Positions 51,690 through 59,212 of a stretch of DNA of 64,000 bases are shown here, in pieces. Within the stretch, counting starts at the first letter, position 1; each line of letters opens with the position of its first letter. The notes under the pieces are model-generated. The model was not told the origin of the DNA and made no database searches. It saw nothing but the letters and a program-made list of their open reading frames with translations. The DNA comes from Leucobacter aridicollis (lineage in GTDB: Bacteria; Actinomycetota; Actinomycetes; Actinomycetales; Microbacteriaceae), in contig NZ_JACCBD010000001.1 of the NCBI RefSeq assembly GCF_013409595.1, positions 2,232,001 through 2,296,000 on the forward strand, written 5' to 3'. Position numbers and translations under genes: made by a program.

Positions 51690-52490
51690 TTACTTCTCGG
51701 CGTCTGCGATTGCCGCGTCGAGCTGCGCGCGGAACGTGTCGACGGGCTGCGCGCCCGACATGACCTGGCCACAGCCTGTCGTCGCGAAGAACGGCACACC
51801 AGTGACGCCGATGGACTGGGCCTCGGCGGTGTCCTTTCGCACGGCATCCTCGAACTTGCCACCCTCGACGTCAGCGGTGAACGCTGCGATGTCGGCCACG
51901 CCAACATCCTTCGCGAACGAGACGAGCGTCTCGAGCGTGAGCTCCCCGTTGGCGTCCTGCGCGCTCTCGGGGGCATGGTAGACCGCGTCGTAGAACTCGA
52001 AGTACTTGCCCTGCTCACCCGCCGCGCGAGATGCGGCAGCGATGAGGATCGAGTTCTCGCCGCCGACGAGCGCAGCGTCGTGGATCTCGAGCCTGACCTT
52101 GCCGGTCTCGACGTACTCTTCGATGAGCACGGGCAGCGTATCGCGCGAGAACGACCCGCAGTATGGGCAGCGGAAGTCGGTCCACTCGTGCAGTACGACG
52201 GGCGCATCGATATCGCCGAGCGCGCGGGGGTCGTCGGGATCGAGACGATCGACGACGGGGCAGGTGTCGGCGGGCTGCTCGCCGTCGCCACCGACGCCCT
52301 CGGTCTGGCTCCCCTGGCCGGTCGTCGAGCCGTTCGCGCCCGAGCCGCCCGCAGATCCCTGCAGTCCCTGAGCGCCGAGTGCTGCGACGAGCAGCAGTGC
52401 GACGGCCGCGAGGATCACCGTCGCCAGGCGCATGCGGCGATAGCGGCGTTCAAGGGCGGGACGGTCGAGTGACTCAATGGGCTGGGGCAT
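51690..52490 (-). CDS. membrane-anchored DsbA-like thioredoxin-fold protein
   Basis: A thiol oxidoreductase of 266 residues. An N-terminal cytoplasmic stretch, one membrane anchor (about 21-43), a Gly/Ser/Thr linker, then a DsbA-type domain with the active site FRCPYCGSF and a helical insertion; a late GVPFF cis-proline loop and an extra Cys in TTGCGQ. ATG at 52490 is used; earlier codons have no ribosome site. Probably partner of the CcdA-like protein in oxidative folding or cytochrome maturation. Confidence 0.9.
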   Translation of the reverse strand: MPQPIESLDRPALERRYRRMRLATVILAAVALLLVAALGAQGLQGSAGGSGANGSTTGQGSQTEGVGGDGEQPADTCPVVDRLDPDDPRALGDIDAPVVLHEWTDFRCPYCGSFSRDTLPVLIEEYVETGKVRLEIHDAALVGGENSILIAAASRAAGEQGKYFEFYDAVYHAPESAQDANGELTLETLVSFAKDVGVADIAAFTADVEGGKFEDAVRKDTAEAQSIGVTGVPFFATTGCGQVMSGAQPVDTFRAQLDAAIADAEK

Positions 52491-52582
52491 GCCTTTGAGC
52501 CTAACTGGCTTTCCCGAGAGTTTTGCCGAACAACCTTTGGTGCCCACAACATCCGCCCGCCTTCGCGGCCGAGGGTCGGCGG

Positions 52583-53668
52583 CTATACGGTGCCGGCTGG
52601 GCCGAACTCGGTGATTGCGGCGATAACGGCGGAGGTTTCCTCGGCGGTGCCGGCCGTGATGCGCACGTGTCCGGCGATGTTGAGGTCGCGCACGAGAATG
52701 CCCTGCGCGCGAAGCCGCTCGAACACCTCGACCGGATTGGCAAAGCCGCCGACGAGCAGGAAGTTAGAGCCCGAGTCATGCACGACATACCCGAGGCTCG
52801 TGAGCGCGGCTGCGAGCCTGTCGCGCTGAGCGCGAATCTCGTCGACGGTCGCGAGCATCGCGTCGGCGTGCTTCACCGCTGTGGTTGCCGCCGCCTGCGT
52901 GAGCCCTGAGAGGTGATACGGGAGCCGCACGAGGCGGAGCGCGTCCACGACGGCGCTATCTGCGGCGAGGTAGCCGAGGCGGACGCCCGCAAAGGCGAAC
53001 GCCTTGCTCATCGTCCTGCTGACGATGAGGCGGTGGCGTCCGTCGAGCAACGCGATCGCGGTCTCGTTCTCGGTGTCGAACTCCTTGTAGGCCTCGTCAG
53101 CGATGAGGATGCCGTCGAACGCCTCATACGCTGCGAGGATCGTCTCGAGCGACATGGGTGTTCCGGTCGGGTTGTTGGGCGCGCAGAGCACGACGATGTC
53201 GGGCTTGTGTTCGGCGATCGCCGAGACGACAAGTTCGGGCGTCACCGTGTAGTCCTCGTTGCGCGGCACGCCAATGTACCCGGTGTCGGTGCCGTCGGCG
53301 AGCAACGGGTACATCGAGTAGGTCGGCGTGAAGCTCATCAGGGTGCGGCCCGGGCCGCCGAATGCCTGCAGGATCTGCTGAAGCACCTCGTTCGAACCGT
53401 TCGCGGCCCACACCCGCTCCGGGGTGAGGCCGTGGCCAAGGTAACCGGCGAGCGCCTCGCGCAGCCCCATGAACTCGCGGTCGGGGTAACGGTTCACGTT
53501 GCGCAGTGCGGCAGCGAGCGCTTCGGTCGCCTCGGCGATAAACGCCTCGGGAAGCGGATGCGTGTTCTCGTTCACATTGAGGCTCACGGGCACCGCGGCC
53601 TGCGGTGCCCCGTACGGCGTCTTGCCTACGAGATTGTCACGGAGAGGGAGATCGCTCAATTCAGCCAC
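52583..53668 (-). CDS. hisC: histidinol-phosphate aminotransferase
   Basis: A fold-type I PLP enzyme, 361 residues. Schiff-base Lys222 in SRTMSKAFAFAGVRLGY, NNPTG, the DEAY motif with the pyridine-N Asp, and NVNEN/PYG near the N-terminus fit HisC. GTG start at 53668. It is 92 bases upstream of the DsbA-like gene, which separates it from hisB. A neighbouring hisD is absent. Confidence 0.94.
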   Translation of the reverse strand: MAELSDLPLRDNLVGKTPYGAPQAAVPVSLNVNENTHPLPEAFIAEATEALAAALRNVNRYPDREFMGLREALAGYLGHGLTPERVWAANGSNEVLQQILQAFGGPGRTLMSFTPTYSMYPLLADGTDTGYIGVPRNEDYTVTPELVVSAIAEHKPDIVVLCAPNNPTGTPMSLETILAAYEAFDGILIADEAYKEFDTENETAIALLDGRHRLIVSRTMSKAFAFAGVRLGYLAADSAVVDALRLVRLPYHLSGLTQAAATTAVKHADAMLATVDEIRAQRDRLAAALTSLGYVVHDSGSNFLLVGGFANPVEVFERLRAQGILVRDLNIAGHVRITAGTAEETSAVIAAITEFGPAGTV

Positions 53669-53757
53669 CCCACTAGTCTACCCAGCGGCTCAGCGGCGGC
53701 CGGCCATTCCGCGGTCGCGCCCGACAGCGCACCGCTCGCGCCGGGCGCGCTGAACCG

Positions 53758-54234
53758 TTAGAGGTCGGAGGCGGGGAAGGTGGCCTCGCTGCCCGCAAAG
53801 CGCAGCGGGACGGCGATGGCGTCGCCGGCCTGCAGGTCCGAGGCCTGGATCTGATTCAGGCGCTGGATCTCAGCCACAACGTCGCGGGGATCGGCGGTCG
53901 GCTCGAGGGCGGACGCGATGCTCCACAGCGAGTCACCCGACTGGGCCACAACGTACGGGAACTCCTGCGAGCTGGCAGCCCCGTTCGCGATGGCCCCCGG
54001 CGCCGCGAACGATGCCGCGACACCGAGCGCCCCCGCAATCAGCACGGTCGCGAGACCACCAAACACAGCGCGCCCGCGCCGGGTCAGTCGCAGCCGCGTC
54101 TTGGGTGCGGCCGCGGGTCGCGCCGACTGGGCAGCTCGGGTCGCGGTGGCGGTTGAAGAAAAGACAGCGTGCACGCCGGCCCGATCTGCGTCGATGCGGG
54201 GGCCCACTGCGGTGACAGTTGCTGTTGCAGTCAT
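53758..54234 (-). CDS. LysM domain protein divergent from lexA
   Basis: A 158-residue secreted or membrane-anchored protein: basic N-terminus, one hydrophobic segment (about 57-80), then a LysM domain YVVAQSGDSLWSIASALEPTADPRDVVAEIQRLNQI. In mycobacteria and corynebacteria the gene in this position (Rv2719c, DivS) is SOS-induced and inhibits cell division, so a similar damage-checkpoint role is likely. ATG at 54234 has AGAGG 8 bases upstream. Its start region abuts the CGAA-rich promoter. Confidence 0.85.
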   Translation of the reverse strand: MTATATVTAVGPRIDADRAGVHAVFSSTATATRAAQSARPAAAPKTRLRLTRRGRAVFGGLATVLIAGALGVAASFAAPGAIANGAASSQEFPYVVAQSGDSLWSIASALEPTADPRDVVAEIQRLNQIQASDLQAGDAIAVPLRFAGSEATFPASDL

Positions 54235-54257
54235 GAGGGGTTCCTCTCTTGAGAGTG

Positions 54258-54411
54258 TTCGAACAAATACTGTTCGGTCGAACATCTATTTCGAATATAT
54301 CTTCGAATGCCCGAATTCGCAAGGCGTGGATTCGAACAAATCTCATACGAATCCGCGCGACACTCGAACGAATGTTTGCCTCGCCTCGAATATCCGAGCT
54401 AGGGTTCGAAC
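54258..54411. promoter_or_regulatory. cluster of LexA-type half-sites
   Basis: The AT-rich gap between LysM and lexA holds about ten CGAA/TTCG half-sites. The best full site is TCGAACGAATGTTTGC (54364-54379), one base off CGAAC-N4-GTTCG. Others include TCGAATATATCTTCGA, CGAATTCG, GTTCGAAC and a GGATTCG-N13-CGAATCC inverted repeat (54328-54354). They probably bind LexA to control both genes. Confidence 0.65.
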
Positions 54412-54518
54412 AGTGCACTCACTCAATCAGTGACCACCGACATTCACCGTTTCTCAGTGAATAGCTGCCCAACTCCAGCGGCCAACCAGCCGCGATCCCA
54501 CACTCGAGAGGACGAGCC

Positions 54519-55181
54519 ATGAGCGATCTGGCCTCACCCCCACAGAAGCCGTTGACCGAAAAGCAGCAGGCGATCCTCGAGTTCATCGCGCGCTCCGTTG
54601 AGTCCCGGGGCTACCCGCCGAGCATGCGCGAGATCGGCGACGCCGTTGGCCTGTCGTCACTGTCGAGCGTCACCCACCAGCTCAGCCGGCTCGAACTCGG
54701 CGGTTACATCCGGCGCGACCCCAATCGCCCACGCGCGCTCGAGATCCTCGTCGAACTCGCGGTGACGAGCAGCGCCATCGCTGACGCGCCGGCCACCGAG
54801 ACGCAGGAGACCGCGTACGTTCCCCTGGTCGGCCAGATCGCCGCCGGCGTTCCGATCACCGCTGACCAGCAGGTCGAGGAGGTCGTGCCGCTCCCCCGCC
54901 AACTCGTCGGCGACGGTCAGCTTTTCATGCTCAAGGTCGTCGGCGATTCGATGATTGACGCCGCGATCTGCGACGGCGACTTCGTCGTCGTGCGCCAGCA
55001 GCGGGAGGCAGATAACGGCGACATCGTGGCTGCGATGCTCGACGGCGAGGCGACAGTGAAGGTATTCCGGCGCCGCGACGGCCACACGTGGCTACTGCCC
55101 CGCAACAGTGCCTTCGAGCCCATCCTCGGCGATCACGCCGAGGTGCTCGGCAAGGTCGTCGCGGTCTTCCGCTCGGTCTAG
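54519..55181 (+). CDS. lexA: SOS repressor LexA
   Basis: A 220-residue repressor-protease. Winged HTH in residues about 10-75 ([29 protein letters not shown]). Self-cleavage occurs between Ala109 and Gly110 (QIAAGVPI), with nucleophile Ser144 in VVGDSMID and Lys181 in ATVKVF. ATG has GAGAGGA upstream. Divergent from LysM; autoregulation through the half-site cluster is expected. Confidence 0.98.
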   Translation: MSDLASPPQKPLTEKQQAILEFIARSVESRGYPPSMREIGDAVGLSSLSSVTHQLSRLELGGYIRRDPNRPRALEILVELAVTSSAIADAPATETQETAYVPLVGQIAAGVPITADQQVEEVVPLPRQLVGDGQLFMLKVVGDSMIDAAICDGDFVVVRQQREADNGDIVAAMLDGEATVKVFRRRDGHTWLLPRNSAFEPILGDHAEVLGKVVAVFRSV

Positions 55182-55209
55182 CCCGACCACCGACCCGCAC
55201 CTCTTCTTG

Positions 55210-55250
55210 GGGCGCCGGCTGCGTCAACAGACGCGGCCGGCGCCCATTTT
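55210..55250 (+). terminator. intrinsic terminator of lexA
   Basis: A 10-bp stem (55210-55219 with 55236-55245) with an inner CGTC/GACG stem, followed by TTTT. Confidence 0.9.
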
Positions 55251-55283
55251 GTTGCGCCACACGGGCACTCCGACCCTCGCACC

Positions 55284-55313
55284 TTGATTTATTGGACGCA
55301 GTCCAAGTAATGT
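55284..55313 (+). promoter_or_regulatory. lipB promoter with palindromic operator
   Basis: TTGATT (55284-55289) and TAATGT (55308-55313) are 18 bases apart, and six bases later comes the lipB ATG at 55320, so the mRNA is probably leaderless. Between the boxes lies TTGGAC-GCA-GTCCAA (55292-55306), a perfect palindrome placed to block RNA polymerase. The repressor is not known. Confidence 0.65.
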
Positions 55314-55319
55314 GGTGGC

Positions 55320-56021
55320 ATGCGCGCTCCAGCCGATCTCGCCGACCCACCGCCCATCCCGTCAGGCTCACCGTTGCCAGAATTCTCGGACCTCTTTCCC
55401 GATCTCGTGCCGTACCGCACCGGGCTCGCACTCCAGCAGGCCGCGGCCGACCGTGTCACGACCGGCGCCGACTCCGGCACGGTCATCTTCCTCGAACACG
55501 AGGCGGTATTCACCGCCGGGCGGCGCGCAGAGCGCAGCGAGTATCCAACAGGCGATACCCCGGTTGTGCCCGTCAACCGCGGCGGCAGGGTGACCTGGCA
55601 CGGCCCCGGCCAGCTCGTCGCCTATCCAATCATTCGGCTCGCGAACGGTCTCGGCGGGGCCGACCTCGTGCACGCCATGGAGGGCGCGCTCATCGCGACC
55701 GCCGCCGAATTCGGCGTTGTCGGCCACCTGATCGACGGCCGCACCGGCGTCTGGGTGTCCCAGGGGCCGGCGACCGGGCAGGCGCCGCCCGCAAAACTCG
55801 CGCAGATCGGGATCCACGTTGGCCGGCGCATCGTCACCCACGGAGTGGCGCTGAACTGCAGCAACGACCTCGCCGTCTTCGAGACGTTCACGCCCTGCGG
55901 TATCTCCGACGCAGGGGTGACCTCACTCACCCGAGAGACAGGCAGAACTGTCACCCCCGCGGACGCCTACCCGGCACTTCGCCGCCACCTCTTCCCCGTC
56001 ATCGAAAGGTTCGTCGCGTGA
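55320..56021 (+). CDS. lipB: lipoyl(octanoyl) transferase
   Basis: Moves octanoyl from ACP to lipoyl domains. The 233-residue protein has [18 protein letters not shown], catalytic Lys159 (PAKLAQIGI) and Cys193 ([10 protein letters not shown]). The N-terminal 20 residues before the domain are Pro-rich. No ribosome site precedes the ATG. Its stop overlaps the lipA GTG (GTGA). Confidence 0.95.
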   Translation: MRAPADLADPPPIPSGSPLPEFSDLFPDLVPYRTGLALQQAAADRVTTGADSGTVIFLEHEAVFTAGRRAERSEYPTGDTPVVPVNRGGRVTWHGPGQLVAYPIIRLANGLGGADLVHAMEGALIATAAEFGVVGHLIDGRTGVWVSQGPATGQAPPAKLAQIGIHVGRRIVTHGVALNCSNDLAVFETFTPCGISDAGVTSLTRETGRTVTPADAYPALRRHLFPVIERFVA

Positions 56022-57073
56022 GCATCAAAGTTCTCCCCTCGACCGGCGACCGGCCCGAGCCGGAGGAGCGCCGACTCCTCCGCGTCGAGGCAAAGAACGC
56101 CGAGACCCCGATCGAGCGCAAGCCCGAGTGGATCAAGACGCGCGCCCGCACCGGGCCCGAATATCGCGCGGTGCAGCAGCTTGTGAAACAGGAAGGCCTG
56201 CACACGGTGTGCGCCGAAGCCGGCTGTCCGAACATTTACGAGTGCTGGGAGGATCGCGAGGCGACGTTCCTCATCGGCGGGTCCATCTGCACCAGGAGAT
56301 GCGACTTCTGCCAGATCACCTCGGGGAAGCCGCTGCCGCTCGACCGCGACGAGCCCCGCCGGGTCGCCGAGTCGGTCCGCACCATGGGGCTGCGCTACGC
56401 GACGATCACCGGCGTGACGCGCGACGACCTCCCAGACACCGGGGCCTGGCTCTACGCCGAAACCATTCGCCAGATTCACGAACTCAACCCTGGCGCCGGG
56501 GTCGAGGTCCTCGCCGACGACCTGGGCGGCCGCCCAGAGGATCTCGCGCAGGTTTTCGAGGCCGCACCTGAGGTCTTCGCTCACAACCTCGAGACGGTGC
56601 CGCGCATTTTCCGCAGGATCAGACCGGGCTTCCGCTACGAACGCTCACTCGGGGTACTCTCCCAGGCGCGTGCGGCGGGCATGATTACGAAGTCAAACCT
56701 CATCCTCGGCATGGGCGAGACGCGGGACGAGATCAGCGCGGCGATGGCGGAACTCCGCGACGCCGGGTGCGACATTCTCACCCTGACCCAGTACCTGCGC
56801 CCCTCGAAACTGCACCACCCCATCGATCGCTGGGTGCGTCCCGAGGAGTTTGTCGAACTCACGGTCGAGGCAGAGGCGCTCGGATTCGATGGCGTTCTCG
56901 CCGGCCCGCTCGTGCGCTCGTCATACCGCGCGGGGCGGCTCTGGGCGCAGACCATGGCTCGCAAGGGCAACGACCTCCCCGCAGCGCTCGCACACCTCGC
57001 GGACCCCGCAGCCGCCGCCGGTCACCCCGCGGGCGGGGCGCTCGGCTTTCCGCAGGCGGTGGCGGCGCTGTAG
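56018..57073 (+). CDS. lipA: lipoyl synthase
   Basis: Radical SAM enzyme inserting sulfur at C6 and C8 of octanoyl groups. Auxiliary cluster cysteines 65, 70 and 76 ([12 protein letters not shown]), radical SAM cysteines 91, 95 and 98 (CTRRCDFC) and the C-terminal RSSYRAG with the cluster-binding Ser are all present. 351 residues; GTG start coupled to lipB. An Ala/Gly-rich C-terminal tail extends past the domain. Confidence 0.97.
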   Translation: MSIKVLPSTGDRPEPEERRLLRVEAKNAETPIERKPEWIKTRARTGPEYRAVQQLVKQEGLHTVCAEAGCPNIYECWEDREATFLIGGSICTRRCDFCQITSGKPLPLDRDEPRRVAESVRTMGLRYATITGVTRDDLPDTGAWLYAETIRQIHELNPGAGVEVLADDLGGRPEDLAQVFEAAPEVFAHNLETVPRIFRRIRPGFRYERSLGVLSQARAAGMITKSNLILGMGETRDEISAAMAELRDAGCDILTLTQYLRPSKLHHPIDRWVRPEEFVELTVEAEALGFDGVLAGPLVRSSYRAGRLWAQTMARKGNDLPAALAHLADPAAAAGHPAGGALGFPQAVAAL

Positions 57074-57113
57074 GACACCGCAGCCGGCGCCGCCGCCAGC
57101 GCCGCAACCGCCA

Positions 57114-58010
57114 CTACGGCGTCGGCAGCAGGTCGAGTTCGCTGAGCACGGCGAGGACCTGCTCATGCCGGTTGAACGTGTACAGGTGAATGGAAGGCGC
57201 GCCGCCCGCGAGGAGCTCGCGTGCGAGGTTGATCGTGTGCTCGACCCCGAGCTCCGGGGCGTATCCCCCGGCCTCCTCCATGGCGCGTTCGAGGCCAGCG
57301 GGCGCTGGCCTCCCCGCGAGCGATGCAACCTTGCGCAACTGCCCGCTCGTCGACACCGGCATCAGCCCGGGAAGCAGCGGCATCTGCAGTCCGGCGTCGC
57401 GCGCCGCGTCCGCGAAGCCGAGGTATTCGTCGGCGCCGAAGAAGAGCTGAGTGATCGCGAACTGGGCGCCCGCCGCCTCCTTCGCGAGCAGCCAGTCGAT
57501 GTCTGCCGACTGGCCGCGCGACAACGGATGACCGTTCGGGTACGCCGCGACCGCGGTGCGGCCGACGCTCGTGAACGCCGGACGCTCAGCCCGCGCCTCA
57601 GCGATGAGCTCGGTGAGTTCGAGCGCGCTGAGCGAACCGGCAACCTCCGGGCTCGACTCATCAAGCCCGCGCGGCGGGTCGCCCCGCAGCGCGAGGAAGT
57701 CATGAATCCCGGCGTCCATGATGCGGTGGATCGTGTCGCGGATCGTCTCACGCGACTCGCGCACCGTCGTCAAGTGCGCGAGCGGGAGCGCGTCCGTGTG
57801 CTCCCGCAGGTAGGCGAGCAGGTCGAGCGACGCGTCACGATGTGAGCCGTTGGCGCCGTACGTGACGGAGATGAAGTCGGGCCCGACGGCAGACAGGTGC
57901 TGCACCGAGTTGCCAAGCGCGAGCGCAGCGGCGCCTGACCGCGCGGGGAACACCTCAAACGAGAAACGCGCGCGGGTCGGCGCGCTCCCCGTGAGCAGGG
58001 TCGCGTTCAC
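57114..58010 (-). CDS. metF: methylenetetrahydrofolate reductase
   Basis: A TIM-barrel flavoprotein of 298 residues making 5-methyl-THF for methionine synthesis. SFEVFPARSG with the catalytic Glu, SVTYGANGS, LALRGDPP, and QLFFGADEYLGFAD are family blocks. Last gene of metE-metE-like-metF; ATG overlaps the preceding stop by 4 bases. Confidence 0.95.
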   Translation of the reverse strand: MNATLLTGSAPTRARFSFEVFPARSGAAALALGNSVQHLSAVGPDFISVTYGANGSHRDASLDLLAYLREHTDALPLAHLTTVRESRETIRDTIHRIMDAGIHDFLALRGDPPRGLDESSPEVAGSLSALELTELIAEARAERPAFTSVGRTAVAAYPNGHPLSRGQSADIDWLLAKEAAGAQFAITQLFFGADEYLGFADAARDAGLQMPLLPGLMPVSTSGQLRKVASLAGRPAPAGLERAMEEAGGYAPELGVEHTINLARELLAGGAPSIHLYTFNRHEQVLAVLSELDLLPTP

Positions 58011-59212
58011 CGTGCACCCCCAATGACCTGGGCCGGGCCAGCAAGCTCCGCCGCCGCGAGCTCGGTGCCGCGGACGCGCGCTGCGATCTTCGCGAACGCC
58101 ACGTCCCTGGCGTAGTCAGGCGAGCCGTGGCGGGGCTTCTCGTCGATAAGATACGGCGAGAACCCGCAGTCGTCGGTCGAGCCCAGGAGCTCGGGAGGCA
58201 CGAACCGCGCCGCCCTCACGAGCTGGTCACGCACCTGCTCGGCGGTCTCGAGCTTCGGGTTCGTCGGATTGGTGACGCCGAGGAGCACCCTGGGCGCTGC
58301 GCGCCCGGCAGCCTGCAGCGCGCCGATCTCCCTGCCGACAAGCCGCGCGACGCGATCCGGATCCTTTTCGCCCGCCGCCTGCACCAGGAAGTACCCTGCC
58401 TCGATCTGAAACAGTTCGGGCAGCAGCTCCGCGTAGTCAACGTCCGCGCTGTGGGCGGAGTCGTTGTCGTTCCCGGGGCACGTGTGCACCCCGACCGCGC
58501 TCCGCTCGGCGTCGCCGAGCTCGTCAAGCACCCGGTTGAGTAGCTCGATGAACCCGGCGATCGCCTGCGGCCCAGCCCATGGGGCGCGAACGTCGCGGCG
58601 CAGCGCCAGCCGTCCCTCGGTGAAGTCAATCGAGACCCGGCTCGCTCCCGCCGCGAAGCAGCGCCGGATGTCCTCGGCGCACCCCGCGACGACGTCGTCG
58701 AGAAACGCCTCGCGCGAATAGTCCCCAAGCCCCGCGTCGGGGATCGTCAGCGACAGCATCGACGGCGAGATCACCGCCTGCTTCAACGGAAGATCGGTGT
58801 GGGCGCGTGCCGCCGCGACGTCATCGGCCGCCCAGCTCTGGAACCGGAACGGCGCGGAGGCGAGCCGGGGCACCACGCGGTGGTGGCCGTCCGCGAACAC
58901 CGCGAACACCGGTCCCGCCTCGACATCGGCTCCGGCGAGCGGGTAGCTCGCGAAGCTTTCCCGGCGCTGCTCGCCGTCGCTGACGATCGGCGACCCGGTT
59001 TCGGCGAGGCGCGCGAGTGTCTCCCGAACGGCGAGATCCTGCGCGGCCGCGAGCTCCTCCCCCGACGCCGCACCGATCTCGGCGTCGAGCACCGCCCGCT
59101 GGAGGCTCGATGGCCGCGGGAGGGAGCCGACCTGCTCGGTCGGCAGCCCGTCCGCGGGCCACGGCCGCACCCCGGCCGCGCCGAAGGCGTTGGCCGCCGC
59201 TGCGGCCGCCAC
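58007..59212 (-). CDS. short MetE-like (C-terminal domain) methyltransferase
   Basis: A 401-residue stand-alone homologue of the MetE catalytic half. It keeps the zinc ligands as HTC (GVHTCPGND), Glu in FQIEAGYF and Cys in TDDCGFSPY, plus the TEQVGSLPRP opening of the core MetE group. It lacks the N-terminal barrel of MetE. It could use another methyl donor or carrier; the exact reaction is not known. GTG at 59212 overlaps the metE stop by one base, so all three met genes are coupled. Confidence 0.85.
   Translation of the reverse strand: MAAAAAANAFGAAGVRPWPADGLPTEQVGSLPRPSSLQRAVLDAEIGAASGEELAAAQDLAVRETLARLAETGSPIVSDGEQRRESFASYPLAGADVEAGPVFAVFADGHHRVVPRLASAPFRFQSWAADDVAAARAHTDLPLKQAVISPSMLSLTIPDAGLGDYSREAFLDDVVAGCAEDIRRCFAAGASRVSIDFTEGRLALRRDVRAPWAGPQAIAGFIELLNRVLDELGDAERSAVGVHTCPGNDNDSAHSADVDYAELLPELFQIEAGYFLVQAAGEKDPDRVARLVGREIGALQAAGRAAPRVLLGVTNPTNPKLETAEQVRDQLVRAARFVPPELLGSTDDCGFSPYLIDEKPRHGSPDYARDVAFAKIAARVRGTELAAAELAGPAQVIGGAR

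Noticed and set aside
54301..54380. tRNA-like TTCGAATCC element upstream of lexA
   Set aside because: The T-arm-like bases are part of the CGAA half-site array; no acceptor stem, anticodon arm or D arm can be formed.
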